Assembly: GCF_048537545.1 (NCBI RefSeq)
Contig: NZ_CP183218.1
DNA length: 64,000 bases
From: Chania fonticola_B
GTDB lineage: Bacteria; Pseudomonadota; Gammaproteobacteria; Enterobacterales; Enterobacteriaceae
Reading direction: 5' to 3' (one strand)
The position numbers and the translations under genes were made by a program. The notes beneath the pieces were generated by a model. It was not told where the DNA came from and did not search any database. It saw only the letters and a program-made list of their open reading frames with translations. This document shows, piece after piece, positions 15,957-25,579 of the stretch (its first letter is position 1; the number at the start of each line of letters is the position of its first letter).

Positions 15957-17378
15957 ATGCAAAAAACATACCCGGATGAAAGTGTATTCTCTTTATATAA
16001 AAGAGATATTCCAGAGGATATTACTCATCAAGAATTCCTATCTAAGCTAGAAAAAGATTTTTCCGCTTATCATTATAATACTGTTCCAGACTCAGTGAAA
16101 ACATTGAGGGCTAAAGTTTACTCTATTATCGGAAAAGATAAAAAACCAGACGATTCCAGCATGACTAAGTATCAACTGCAGCAATGTATGCACTTTTGTC
16201 ATATGATGGATCTTGAGTCAAAAAAATGGGGGCAATCCAAAGGATGGTGGCACACACCATTTGTGTTAGACGATAGCAAGCCATTAAATACAATTGAAGA
16301 CTATAGGCATAATAAACAGATCTACAACACATTACATTTATGTAGAAGAATGCTTGATCTACGCATAAACCTTCTGCCTTTGATGCATAAGGTTGAATCT
16401 CAAATCATGGACTTCTTAGTTTTTTTACCTCGAAGTATGTACGATTTTTACGATTCAAAAATTAAAATGTACGCAGGCCAGTATGAAGCCGCGGTAATAT
16501 TGGTTCATTTGATTCATCAACTTAATTTAGATGAAAACAACGTGAATCACTCTATTAATGGAACAGATGAATTCTGTAAAAGAGCACTGGTGAATGAGGC
16601 GATAAAAAATGCAAGATATTTTATTAAGGAATCTGAGGGCTTTGATAATTATAATATTGAAATTGCTGATATTGATTACAGCAACCTCATTGGTGATCAA
16701 TGTCAACATCACGACGATAATTCTCTAATTTCAAGGGTTTGCTCCTACTTTAACCATAAGGAAATGAAGGTTAATGTCATCAAAAGTATGATCGACGCCG
16801 TCATTTTTATAAAATGTTTTGACAGAAAACAACCTCTTTATGATGGGACCGAAGAAACATTTTATCAAGAAGCGATAAGTCTGCCTTATATAAGATACGC
16901 GGCAATTTGTTTAATTATTAAAGCAGATAAAGAAAAAATGTATTTCTCGTCAAACAAAACCGGCGGGAACAATAAAAAATTACATATAATCAATGAGTTG
17001 AAAAAAATATCAAGGAGTTTGGATAGAGCGTCTGATTTTAAAGAGAAAACTGAATTAATGTTTGAAATGGACTATTCCTTCTTGAAGTTCATATCTTACT
17101 ATGTGAGTACGATAACGACCACAATAGAATATGAGGCGCCACCAGCCGAAGGTATCAAAGAGTATCGTTCCGTAAGAAGGCATAAGTGGAGCCTAATAGA
17201 CATGTTGTACACCACACTCGGCAATGCCCCACTTGATCAATTTAAATACATGCTCGAAAGTTTATCTAATCAAATTGAGAGATGGCGATGGAGTTCAGAA
17301 GTGATGGGTGTGCAAAAATTAAAAGCCCATGACGAATATAATCGAATGAAAGAAAGTGGTGAACTGGAAAAGCTTTGA
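15957..17378 (+). CDS. Orphan protein of unknown function, AT-rich gene
   Basis: I do not recognise this 473-residue protein. ATG 15957 is preceded by an AGGAGG site; an in-frame start at 15906 lacks one. The sequence is rich in Lys, Asp, Asn, Tyr and His, with no signal peptide and no clear membrane helix, and looks mainly alpha-helical and cytoplasmic. No ATPase, nuclease or helix-turn-helix motif is evident. Codon choice is much more AT-rich than in tldD or the LysR gene next door, which suggests recent transfer. It stands alone between the GST/LysR pair and conserved tldD, a typical place for single-gene cargo such as an abortive-infection type defence gene; that is speculation. Confidence 0.8.
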   Translation: MQKTYPDESVFSLYKRDIPEDITHQEFLSKLEKDFSAYHYNTVPDSVKTLRAKVYSIIGKDKKPDDSSMTKYQLQQCMHFCHMMDLESKKWGQSKGWWHTPFVLDDSKPLNTIEDYRHNKQIYNTLHLCRRMLDLRINLLPLMHKVESQIMDFLVFLPRSMYDFYDSKIKMYAGQYEAAVILVHLIHQLNLDENNVNHSINGTDEFCKRALVNEAIKNARYFIKESEGFDNYNIEIADIDYSNLIGDQCQHHDDNSLISRVCSYFNHKEMKVNVIKSMIDAVIFIKCFDRKQPLYDGTEETFYQEAISLPYIRYAAICLIIKADKEKMYFSSNKTGGNNKKLHIINELKKISRSLDRASDFKEKTELMFEMDYSFLKFISYYVSTITTTIEYEAPPAEGIKEYRSVRRHKWSLIDMLYTTLGNAPLDQFKYMLESLSNQIERWRWSSEVMGVQKLKAHDEYNRMKESGELEKL

Positions 17379-17439
17379 GTCATTTTACTCATCAGAAATT
17401 AATGAGATGCCCTCGTTTTCCATAACGAGTGATAAGGTA

Positions 17440-17479
17440 CCAAGAGCGAGAAGCATTCAGGCCAGCTTCTCGCTCTTGG
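17440..17479. terminator. 15-bp perfect inverted repeat between convergent genes
   Basis: CCAAGAGCGAGAAGC at 17440-17454 and its exact complement at 17465-17479 flank a 10-base loop. It lies between the end of the orphan gene and the end of tldD. There is only a short T-rich tail on either side, but the stem is strong enough for a bidirectional terminator. Confidence 0.6.
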
Positions 17480-17550
17480 TTGACTATCACACGACCAGCT
17501 TTGGCCCCAACCCACCAAGGGTCAGGGCTTGATACATTAAACCGCGCTTA

Positions 17551-18996
17551 TTACGCCGTGCCGCCCACGGTAAGTGAATCCAGCTTCAGCGTAGGCTGAC
17601 CAACGCCTACCGGCAGGCTCTGCCCTTCTTTACCGCACACGCCTACGCCCTTATCCAGCGCCAGATCGTTACCCACCATCGAAATCTGCTGCATCGCCTC
17701 AATACCTGAACCAATCAACGTGGCACCCTTCACCGGTTTGGTGACGCGGCCATTTTCGATCAGATAGGCTTCAGAGGTGGAGAAGACAAATTTCCCGGAG
17801 GTGATATCAACCTGACCACCGCCGAAGTTTGGCGCATACAGGCCATACTCCACGCTGGCGATAATATCTTCCGGCGTCGATTTGCCCGCCAGCATGTAGG
17901 TGTTGGTCATACGCGGCATCGGCAGGTGAGCATAAGACTCGCGGCGGCCGTTGCCGGTAGGCGCAACGCCCATCAGCCGTGCGTTGAGTTTATCCTGCAT
18001 GTAGCCTTTCAGGATGCCGTTCTCAATCAGCACGTTGTATTGGCCCGGTACGCCTTCGTCATCGATCGCCAGTGAACCACGGCGGCCTTGCAAGGTGCCA
18101 TCATCCACCACGGTGCACAGCTCAGAAGCCACTAGCTGGCCCATCTGGCCGCTGAATACCGAGGTGCCACGGCGGTTGAAGTCGCCTTCCAGCCCGTGAC
18201 CGACAGCTTCATGCAGCAACACGCCCGGCCAACCCGCGCCCAGTACCACAGGCATGGTGCCCGCAGGGGCAGCCACGGCAGAGAGGTTGACCAGCGCCAT
18301 ACGCACCGCTTCTTTGGCAAAAGCATCGGCACGCACTTCACCGTCCACCACTTCCAGGAAGTAGTCATAGCCAAAACGGCCACCGCCACCGCTGGCTCCG
18401 CGCTCACGTTTGCCGTCTTCTTCCACCAGCACGCTGACGGAGAAACGCACCAGCGGTCGAACGTCCGCCGCCAGGGTGCCGTCCGTTGCCGCAACCAGTA
18501 TCTGCTCATACACGCCGGTAATGCTGGCCGTCACTTCCTGCACGCGCTTGTCTTCAGCACGCGCGACCTTGTCTACCCGGTGCAACAGCGCGATCTTCTC
18601 TTCCCGCGGCAGGCTTTGCAGCGGATCGAGCAAAGGATACAGCGCCTGGTAGCCGATCTCACCCAGCGTATGGACTTTGCCATTGCCGCTGTCACGCACA
18701 ATGCTGCGAGCAGCCTGTGCACTTTGGTTCAGGGCGTTCAGGGTGATTTGGTCCGCATAGGCAAAGCCGGTCTTTTCACCGCTGACCGCGCGCACGCCAA
18801 CGCCCTGGTCGATATTGTACGAGCCATCTTTGATGATGCCATCCTCAATCACCCAGGCTTCGTGGTAGCTGGACTGAAAATAGAGGTCGGCGTAATCGAG
18901 GCGGCGTTCGGCCAGTTGACCCAATACGGAGAACAGGTCTTGATGACTCAGCTTATTCACAGCGAGTAACTGCTCACTGACAAACGACAGGCTCAT
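17551..18996 (-). CDS. tldD: Metalloprotease subunit TldD
   Basis: The 481-residue protein has the same length as E. coli TldD and is collinear with it. The HEAVGHGLEGD motif (HExxxH, about residues 262-266) binds the catalytic zinc. TldD works with TldE/PmbA as a cytoplasmic heterodimer that degrades unfolded peptides, helps mature microcin B17 and takes part in CcdA turnover. I start at MSLSFVSEQLL (ATG 18996), matching the E. coli N terminus, rather than 14 codons upstream, which would run into the preceding gene. The gap to the nitrilase-like gene is only 7 bp, so both are likely on the yhdP transcript. Confidence 0.96.
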   Translation of the reverse strand: MSLSFVSEQLLAVNKLSHQDLFSVLGQLAERRLDYADLYFQSSYHEAWVIEDGIIKDGSYNIDQGVGVRAVSGEKTGFAYADQITLNALNQSAQAARSIVRDSGNGKVHTLGEIGYQALYPLLDPLQSLPREEKIALLHRVDKVARAEDKRVQEVTASITGVYEQILVAATDGTLAADVRPLVRFSVSVLVEEDGKRERGASGGGGRFGYDYFLEVVDGEVRADAFAKEAVRMALVNLSAVAAPAGTMPVVLGAGWPGVLLHEAVGHGLEGDFNRRGTSVFSGQMGQLVASELCTVVDDGTLQGRRGSLAIDDEGVPGQYNVLIENGILKGYMQDKLNARLMGVAPTGNGRRESYAHLPMPRMTNTYMLAGKSTPEDIIASVEYGLYAPNFGGGQVDITSGKFVFSTSEAYLIENGRVTKPVKGATLIGSGIEAMQQISMVGNDLALDKGVGVCGKEGQSLPVGVGQPTLKLDSLTVGGTA

Positions 18997-19003
18997 AATT
19001 TTT

Positions 19004-19861
19004 TCACTCTTTATTGGCGGAGTTTTCAACCGGCGCAATCAGCGTCGGCTGGAATCGGTTATGTTGCATTACCGGCATCTGCTTGCGTACCGTATGCAAC
19101 TTGCCGGTATTTACGCGCACTTTCAGCGCGGACACGGCGTCGGGGTTTTCTGCCAGCACATTGCCCCAGCTGTCTACCACCATGGAATGTCCCCAGGTAC
19201 GGCGGGTTGCCCCGTGGCGGCCTACCTGCGCGGGAGCCAGGATCACACACTGGTTCTCGATAGCGCGGGCACGCAGCAAAATTTCCCAGTGTGCCTCACC
19301 GGTCACGCGGGTAAATGCGGCGGGAACCGAGATCAGCTCCGCACCTTTCGCACGCAGCGCCTGATACAGGCCAGGGAAGCGCAGGTCGTAGCATATCGTC
19401 ATCCCCAAGCGGCCAACCGGCGTATCAACCACCGTTAATTGCTGGCCATGCTGATAGGTATCTGACTCGCGGTAATGGGCGTGGATATCATTGATATCTA
19501 CGTCGAACATGTGCAGTTTGTCGTAACGACCACGGATTTCGCCCTGATCGTCAAATAGCAGGCTGCTGGTGGTGATACGCGTCGGATCTTCGCGGCTGAT
19601 CAATGGCATAGAGCCAACCAGCAACCATACCCCATAACGGCGAGCCATATCGCGCACCGCCTGCTGCAGCGGCCCGTGACCTTCCGTTTCCGCATGTTCA
19701 CGGTAGGCGGCCGAGTTGGCAAACAGTAAGGCGTTCTCCGGAGTCATCACCAGCTTTATCCCGGGATTGAGCTGCTTGATCTGCTGCTCAATCTGGGCCA
19801 GGTTGTCCCGTATCTGCTCACCGCTACACAGCTGTAATAACGCAACGTTAGCATTTTTCAT
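19004..19861 (-). CDS. Carbon-nitrogen hydrolase, deaminated glutathione amidase-like (Nit1/YbeM family)
   Basis: A 285-residue nitrilase-superfamily enzyme with the catalytic triad visible as Glu42 (MTPENALLF), Lys115 (RGRYDKLHMFD) and Cys157 (GMTICYDLRFPGLYQ). The pattern around the Cys and HMFDVD fit the Nit1/YbeM group, which hydrolyses deaminated glutathione, a side product of transaminases, as a metabolite repair step. It overlaps the yhdP stop by 4 bp and precedes tldD by 7 bp, so the three genes form one operon. E. coli lacks this gene between yhdP and tldD. Confidence 0.9.
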   Translation of the reverse strand: MKNANVALLQLCSGEQIRDNLAQIEQQIKQLNPGIKLVMTPENALLFANSAAYREHAETEGHGPLQQAVRDMARRYGVWLLVGSMPLISREDPTRITTSSLLFDDQGEIRGRYDKLHMFDVDINDIHAHYRESDTYQHGQQLTVVDTPVGRLGMTICYDLRFPGLYQALRAKGAELISVPAAFTRVTGEAHWEILLRARAIENQCVILAPAQVGRHGATRRTWGHSMVVDSWGNVLAENPDAVSALKVRVNTGKLHTVRKQMPVMQHNRFQPTLIAPVENSANKE

Positions 19862-22800
19862 GGCGATTTATCCTCTTTTGGCTTACGCAACACCTCATGA
19901 ATACTTGGGTGGTCCAGGCTGCCGGTAATGTCATAGCGGATAAACGAGATCTTGCTCCACAACGGCCCCAGCACTTTCGAGGCCGCAAACACCGCCGCCC
20001 CCACAATCGGGTTGATCACAAACGCGGTCGCCACTCCGACCGTCGCCGAGATCTCTGGCGCTATCACGGCCTGCATATCAATCTGGCGTTTCACCAGGTC
20101 GATCTGGCCGCTCATGGCGATATCCGCCGCCAGCCCATCCACCAAAAAGTTATCTGTATGCATTATGCCATCTTTCGCCCAGATAGTGCCGCGTATGGAG
20201 TCAAAGTAAAATCCATTACCGAAGGTATCACGGAAGTCGAACTGTAATTTGCGCAGCAGGGCATCAAAGCTGACCAGGCGTAACAACTGCCCAGCCCGGC
20301 CACCGCCGACGTTGTCAATCTCGCCTTTGCCCAGATCGACCTTCATGGTGCCATTGAGCGTGTTGATCTGCGGTTTCCATGGCTGCCCATGCCAGTGCAG
20401 ATCAAAATCGATATCGTAAGGTGCGTCTTTTAATGGAATGATCACGCCGAAGAAACTGGCGGTACGATCGATTTTGCTGCCCAGCAGTTTGCCCTTTAAC
20501 GCACTGCGCTCTTCCTGAGCGTTTTGTTTCCACAGGCCGGTGGCGCTCATACGGCCATAGCCGGTATCTACCAGGCCATGGCTTAGCACCAGAGAATCCC
20601 CCTCACGTTTGAGATCGGCCTCCACCGTGCCAAGATTCTGCCCCATCACCCAGCAGGATTTACAACGCAACATCAGCGAAGGCCAATCCTGGAACGAGAT
20701 CCGCTCCTTCGAGTCCAACGGGTTGGTTCCACCAGCACTGCCGTCGCCGCTGGCAAACTGCGGGTTGTAGTAAAGATAGCCGAGATCCGCACGCCATACG
20801 CCCTTATCCGGCATCGACAGGCTACCATCAATCTCTTTACCCTTGGCGGTGACGGTCGTTCCCGCCAACTGCTGCACGACCGCCAGCTGAAGGTTATGCC
20901 ACGCCTGTCCGCCCAGCGTCAGCTGTGGGGTTTCGAGCGTTACGCTGGTTGGGAACACAAAGCTGCCCACCTTGCCTGCACCGCTGCTTTGCTTCATCGC
21001 CGGTGCCAATAGCCCCAACCATTGCTCGCCATCCAACGCGGGCAGATTGAGCACCAGGGATTTATCTTTGGGTAACGTTGGGGTAGCGGAACCGCCGGTT
21101 TGCCAAGCGGCACGTGCCAGCGTCACCTGCTGTTTGGCCAACAGCCATTCGCTGTTGAAGTGGTTTTGCTTGCCCGCACTGCCATTGAGCATCAATCCTT
21201 GCAGACCGCCGTTCACTTTTACGTTAACGGGTAACGCTTCCCCTGCGGCTTTATTCAGGGGAGAAGGTAAGTGACTGCTTACTTTTTTCAGATCGGCATT
21301 CACACCAATCTCATAGTTCGGCTCGCCTTTATGCGGCAGGTTGATGGCCACTTTACCCTGCCAGGCGGCGCTTCCCGCCAGCTTTTTGGCAAACTCTGGC
21401 GGCAGGCCTTCAACCTTGGCCGGTTGCCAATCGCCTTTCAGCCCAACGTTAACCTTATAATCCTGTTTGCCTTCCAGCGTATCGAAGTTGACCGTCAGCG
21501 GCTGCCCAAACCAGTTGGCCGTCAGGGTATCGCTCTGCAGGTTGCCGTTGTCGAAACGGAACTTGCCGCTTACTCTCTCTAGCTGGCTCTCCAGCGGCTT
21601 GACCAACAACGAGTTGTTATTCAGCGTCACTTCACCGCTGGCGTTAACCAACTCACCGTCCAACGGAATATTCAGATGTAAGCGCCCACTTACATTGCCA
21701 CCCACCTGCAGCTCATCTAACGCCGCCCCGACAGAGTCATCCAGTGGGGTCTGCATGAAATAGTCGTGGATAGCTTGCCCGGTACCCGCAACGTCGGCAT
21801 CAATCAACAGGCGTTGTTTGCTATAGTCCGGAATGACGGCGCTAATATTTCTGCCCGTCGCAGTGCCCAGTTTGGTTTGCGGCGCATTCATCCACAGGCC
21901 ATTGTTGGCAAAGTCGAGGTCGATCGCCAGATCGTCCAGCGCTGGCCATTCCGGCTGGAACTGGAAGGTAGCGTGGCGTAGTGGGACAAACACCTGAAAC
22001 TGCCCTTCGTTCTTCTCATACGGGAAGTGCTGCGGATCGCCCGCATAAATCAGGGAAGCATTATCAACCTGCCCACCCTGGATCGCCTCGCTGAGATAAT
22101 CCACCAAATGTTTACCCATCAGCGGTTCAGGGAAATAACGCCAGGCATCGGCGGCATCATACAAACGGATGCCAGCCAGAATATCCAGCCAAGGCTCGCC
22201 GTTGGCCGGTTGCTGATAGCGGAAATCACCGTTAATCCACAGGGATTTGGCCTGTACATCCAGACTTTGGCTTGCCAATTGCCAGCCTTGAGCGTTGTTT
22301 TGCCAGGTCAACGCTCCGCTCGCACGGCCGATCTCCAACGGTGCCCGGAACATATCGCCATAAGGCAGCGTGCTGTTATTCAGCCCCAGCGTCAGACGGC
22401 CGTTTTCCACGCCCCCGGTTAACGCGCCGGAAAAGTGATCGACGCCCGGCAACAGTTTCCAGTGTTGCCAGCTCAGATCCTGCCACCACGCCTGAAAACG
22501 GGTTTTTTCCGGCTGTTGCAGCGGGATATCCAACGCCAGCGCCCTAAGCATGCCGCGAGGTTGTAAGTCTTTCCAGTGCTCCAGCACTTCCGGGCTGAGG
22601 AACGAGAAGGTAGGCAGCAACGCTTCCAAACGTTCCAACTGGATGCCGGTGGCACGGATACGGAGTTCTTCACTCTGGTTTGGCCCGATAAATTGGGTAT
22701 TTTCCGGCAACCACAGCGCAGTAAGGGTTCCGGGTGCCCAGGCTTGACCATCGGTTTTCAGGTTCAGGGCTGGCACATGCACCTGCCAGCCATTGCCCTC

Positions 22801-23664
22801 ACGGCTCAGTGCCAGCGCCAGATTATCGACGTCCAACCGGTGTTGATCGCCACCCGCCAACCAACTGGCGGTGCCTTTATTAAGCAGGGCATTACCGCTG
22901 TAGATTGCGCCATTTTTGATATTGAGCCAGGCGGCCAGGCTGAAATCGGCACTTTCGAGACCGGTATTGGTTTTCAGCCAGCGGCTGAACCAGGGCTTCA
23001 TGTCGATTTCATCGGCCTGCATATAGATGGTGCCGGTATTGAGCAACCCCTGCTCATCCCGCAGATCCAGGCGTAACTGTACCGCACCGTGCTGGCCATT
23101 CAGGCTGGTCAGGCTGATTTGACCTTCCGCGCGATGGCGGTTATAGCTGTTGAGCCAGGTCATTTGCGGGATATGAAATTCAGCACGCGAGCCTGATGGG
23201 GTAAGGAACGAGAGGCGGCTGTTGCGCAGATCAAAGTGATCCAACTGATACAGGAACAGATCGCTAACTCCGTTCGGGGTAAGGCCATTGCTACCTTCCC
23301 CCCCGAGCGTCGCGTCAAGATCAAGCTGCAACTGATAGAAGGTGAGATCGCGGAACTGCCAGCGCCAATGCAGCAGGGATTGCCACACGTCCAGCGCCAG
23401 CGTGACGCGCTCGATCTGGATTTTGCTTGTTGGCAGGGCCAAACGGATGTTGCGGGCCTCCAGCGTGGGGCCAAAGGTTTCCCAACTGCCCTGGATAAAG
23501 TCGGCCTCGACGGGCACCCCGGCAATCGCCTGCACCTTCTCCAGCAATTGCGGGCGATAGTGGTTAAGCTCAGGCAGCACCAGACGCAACCCGCTGATCA
23601 GCAACGCCACAACAACTATCAAAATGGCGCCTGTGGCTAACAGGATCCCGGGCAGTCGCCTCAC
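19858..23664 (-). CDS. yhdP: AsmA-like envelope protein YhdP
   Basis: About 1268 residues, against 1266 in E. coli YhdP. I choose GTG 23664 (VRRLPGILLATGAILIV) because AAGGAG lies six bases before it and the E. coli protein begins MRRLPGILL; an ATG seven codons upstream overlaps that ribosome-binding site. One N-terminal membrane helix anchors a long periplasmic beta-groove with AsmA-type repeats, and the C terminus carries the conserved FRDTFGNGFYFDSIRGT and INPIVGAAVFAASKVLGPLW blocks. In E. coli YhdP, TamB and YdbH act redundantly in moving phospholipids between inner and outer membranes. The downstream nitrilase and tldD genes follow on the same strand. Confidence 0.95.
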   Translation of the reverse strand: MRRLPGILLATGAILIVVVALLISGLRLVLPELNHYRPQLLEKVQAIAGVPVEADFIQGSWETFGPTLEARNIRLALPTSKIQIERVTLALDVWQSLLHWRWQFRDLTFYQLQLDLDATLGGEGSNGLTPNGVSDLFLYQLDHFDLRNSRLSFLTPSGSRAEFHIPQMTWLNSYNRHRAEGQISLTSLNGQHGAVQLRLDLRDEQGLLNTGTIYMQADEIDMKPWFSRWLKTNTGLESADFSLAAWLNIKNGAIYSGNALLNKGTASWLAGGDQHRLDVDNLALALSREGNGWQVHVPALNLKTDGQAWAPGTLTALWLPENTQFIGPNQSEELRIRATGIQLERLEALLPTFSFLSPEVLEHWKDLQPRGMLRALALDIPLQQPEKTRFQAWWQDLSWQHWKLLPGVDHFSGALTGGVENGRLTLGLNNSTLPYGDMFRAPLEIGRASGALTWQNNAQGWQLASQSLDVQAKSLWINGDFRYQQPANGEPWLDILAGIRLYDAADAWRYFPEPLMGKHLVDYLSEAIQGGQVDNASLIYAGDPQHFPYEKNEGQFQVFVPLRHATFQFQPEWPALDDLAIDLDFANNGLWMNAPQTKLGTATGRNISAVIPDYSKQRLLIDADVAGTGQAIHDYFMQTPLDDSVGAALDELQVGGNVSGRLHLNIPLDGELVNASGEVTLNNNSLLVKPLESQLERVSGKFRFDNGNLQSDTLTANWFGQPLTVNFDTLEGKQDYKVNVGLKGDWQPAKVEGLPPEFAKKLAGSAAWQGKVAINLPHKGEPNYEIGVNADLKKVSSHLPSPLNKAAGEALPVNVKVNGGLQGLMLNGSAGKQNHFNSEWLLAKQQVTLARAAWQTGGSATPTLPKDKSLVLNLPALDGEQWLGLLAPAMKQSSGAGKVGSFVFPTSVTLETPQLTLGGQAWHNLQLAVVQQLAGTTVTAKGKEIDGSLSMPDKGVWRADLGYLYYNPQFASGDGSAGGTNPLDSKERISFQDWPSLMLRCKSCWVMGQNLGTVEADLKREGDSLVLSHGLVDTGYGRMSATGLWKQNAQEERSALKGKLLGSKIDRTASFFGVIIPLKDAPYDIDFDLHWHGQPWKPQINTLNGTMKVDLGKGEIDNVGGGRAGQLLRLVSFDALLRKLQFDFRDTFGNGFYFDSIRGTIWAKDGIMHTDNFLVDGLAADIAMSGQIDLVKRQIDMQAVIAPEISATVGVATAFVINPIVGAAVFAASKVLGPLWSKISFIRYDITGSLDHPSIHEVLRKPKEDKSP

Positions 23665-23706
23665 GCATTTCTCCTTAATGACCAAATATATAACCTAACG
23701 CTTGTG

Positions 23707-24022
23707 CCCCTCACCCTAACCCTCTCCCACAGGGAGAGGGGACCGATCGAGTTAGGCTGAAAGTATTGTGATCCTTCATGAGCACCGGATGATCCACCTT
23801 GGATGCGGAGCCGATCACGGTTGCCTAGATGACTTCTTTACCTCCAAAAGAGCAGGAACTAACAGCTCCCTCTCCCCGCGAAAGAGGGTTGTGATCCTTC
23901 ATAAGCACCGGCTATTCCACCTGCATGAGGGGGCGATCACGGTGCCCAAATCACTTCTTTACCTCCAAAAGAGCAGGAACTAACAGCTCCCTCTCCCCAT
24001 GGGAGAGGGTTGGGGTGAGGGG
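23707..24022. repeat. REP-like inverted-repeat element with an internal 123-bp tandem duplication
   Basis: The left end CCCCTCACCCTAACCCTCTC with its GGGAGAGGGG partner and the right end GGGAGAGGGTTGGGGTGAGG form mirror-image palindromes typical of REP/BIME units. Between them a unit starting at 23768 (GTGATCCTTCATGAGCACCG) is repeated from 23891 (GTGATCCTTCATAAGCACCG), a period of 123 bp, with identical 3' halves (CTTCTTTACCTCCAAAAGAG). The element fills the yhdP-rng gap and ends two bases before the rng stop. Related copies are at 41612-41778 and 58731-58767. Confidence 0.8.
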
Positions 24023-24024
24023 TA

Positions 24025-25494
24025 TTACATCATCACAACGTCAAACTGTTCCTGGCTGTATAAAGGTTCGATCTGCACCTTGACCTGTTTGCCAACGAAG
24101 ATTTCCACTTCCGCCAGCGCGTGTGACTCTTCACTTTTCAGCGCTTCACCCACGGCCGCAGAGGCATAGACCAGGAAACGATCGGAATCGTAAGCATGAT
24201 GTACGCGCACGATCTCACGCATAATCTCATAGCAGACGGTTTCCACCGTTTTCACCGTTCCGCGCCCTTGGCAGGTCGGGCAGTCGTTACACAGCACATG
24301 CTCAATACTTTCACGCGTGCGTTTACGCGTCATCTCCACTAATCCTAGTTGAGAGAAACCATTGATTGTGGTTTTTACCCGATCTTTACTCAACGCCAGT
24401 TCCAACGAGTGCAATACCCGGCGGCGGTGTTCATCATTGTTCATATCGATGAAATCAATGATGATGATGCCGCCCAGGTTGCGCAGCCGCAGCTGGCGGG
24501 CAATGGCCTGCGTCGCTTCGATGTTGGTATTGAAGATGGTCTCATCAAGATTGCGGTGGCCGACAAAGGCCCCGGTGTTGATATCCACGGTGGTCATGGC
24601 TTCGGTTTGATCAATGATCAGGTAACCGCCGGACTTCAATTCAACCTTGCGTTCAAGCGCCCGCTGGATCTCGTTCTCGACGTCGTACAGATCGAAGATC
24701 GGCTGGCTGCCGGTATACAGCTCCAGCTTATTGGTGATATCCGGGATGTACTCGCCGGTAAATTCCACCAATTGGTCATGCGTCAGGCGCGAGTCGACGC
24801 GGATACGATCCAGCGCCGCCCCGGCAAAGTCGCGCAGGATACGGTGCGCCAACGCCAGTTCGCCATACAGTTTGTATTTGGTCTGGTTGCGCTTTTTGCG
24901 CTCCATGACTTTGGTCCACAAACGCTTGAGGAAGGCAGCATCCTGCGCCAGCTCTTCTTCACCTACCCCTTCAGCCGCAGTGCGGATGATAAAGCCGCCC
25001 AGGTCGTCACAATATCCCGCCACGGCAAGCTTGAGACGCTCGCGTTCGGCTTCACTTTCAATGCGTTGGGAAACCCCCACGTGTGCTGCGCCCGGCATAA
25101 AGACCAGGTAGCGCGAAGGTAGAGTGATATCGGTAGTCAGGCGTGCACCTTTGGTGCCAAGCGGATCTTTCACCACCTGAACCATCAGATCCTGCCCCTG
25201 GCGCACCAGTTCGGCGATATCGCGCACGGAGAAATTCTTTTGTTCATCACCGGCAACACACTCGGTGTGCGGCATGATATCGGAGGCGTGCAGGAAGGCC
25301 GCTTTATCCAGGCCAATATCGACAAAGGCCGCCTGCATGCCGGGTAACACGCGGCTGACACACCCTTTGTAGATATTGCCAACGATGCCACGCTTGGCTT
25401 CGCGCTCAATATGGATCTCTTGCAGAATGCCGCCGTCAATATAGGCAACCCGCGTTTCCGACGGCGTAATATTTACCAGTAGCTCAGCTGTCAT
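24025..25494 (-). CDS. rng: Ribonuclease G
   Basis: The 489-residue length equals that of E. coli RNase G. An N-terminal S1 domain (about residues 35-125) is followed by the catalytic region with IIIIDFIDMNNDEHRRRV (metal-binding Asp residues, about 300-317) and the CNDCPTCQGRG zinc-link motif near residue 405. It is a 5'-monophosphate-sensing endonuclease that matures the 16S rRNA 5' end and degrades some mRNAs such as adhE. Divergence of neighbours is absent: maf and mreDCB lie upstream on the same strand, as in E. coli. Confidence 0.96.
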   Translation of the reverse strand: MTAELLVNITPSETRVAYIDGGILQEIHIEREAKRGIVGNIYKGCVSRVLPGMQAAFVDIGLDKAAFLHASDIMPHTECVAGDEQKNFSVRDIAELVRQGQDLMVQVVKDPLGTKGARLTTDITLPSRYLVFMPGAAHVGVSQRIESEAERERLKLAVAGYCDDLGGFIIRTAAEGVGEEELAQDAAFLKRLWTKVMERKKRNQTKYKLYGELALAHRILRDFAGAALDRIRVDSRLTHDQLVEFTGEYIPDITNKLELYTGSQPIFDLYDVENEIQRALERKVELKSGGYLIIDQTEAMTTVDINTGAFVGHRNLDETIFNTNIEATQAIARQLRLRNLGGIIIIDFIDMNNDEHRRRVLHSLELALSKDRVKTTINGFSQLGLVEMTRKRTRESIEHVLCNDCPTCQGRGTVKTVETVCYEIMREIVRVHHAYDSDRFLVYASAAVGEALKSEESHALAEVEIFVGKQVKVQIEPLYSQEQFDVVMM

Positions 25495-25579
25495 GCTTTC
25501 TCCTCAGAGCCGGTGTAGCGCCTGCCCTTATCTTTCCTGTGCTCACGCTATGGCGGCGACGGGAAATCTAGTGGTGGCA

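Noticed and set aside
18196..18969. Plus-strand ORF of 257 codons inside tldD
   Set aside because: It is the mirror of strongly conserved tldD codons, and its His/Gln/Arg-rich composition is an antisense artefact.
23707..24022. CRISPR array suggested by the repeated 123-bp units
   Set aside because: Only two units, far too long, with no short direct repeats separated by unique spacers and no cas genes.
24349..25122. Plus-strand ORF of 257 codons inside rng
   Set aside because: It is antisense to RNase G, with no domain and no ribosome-binding site.
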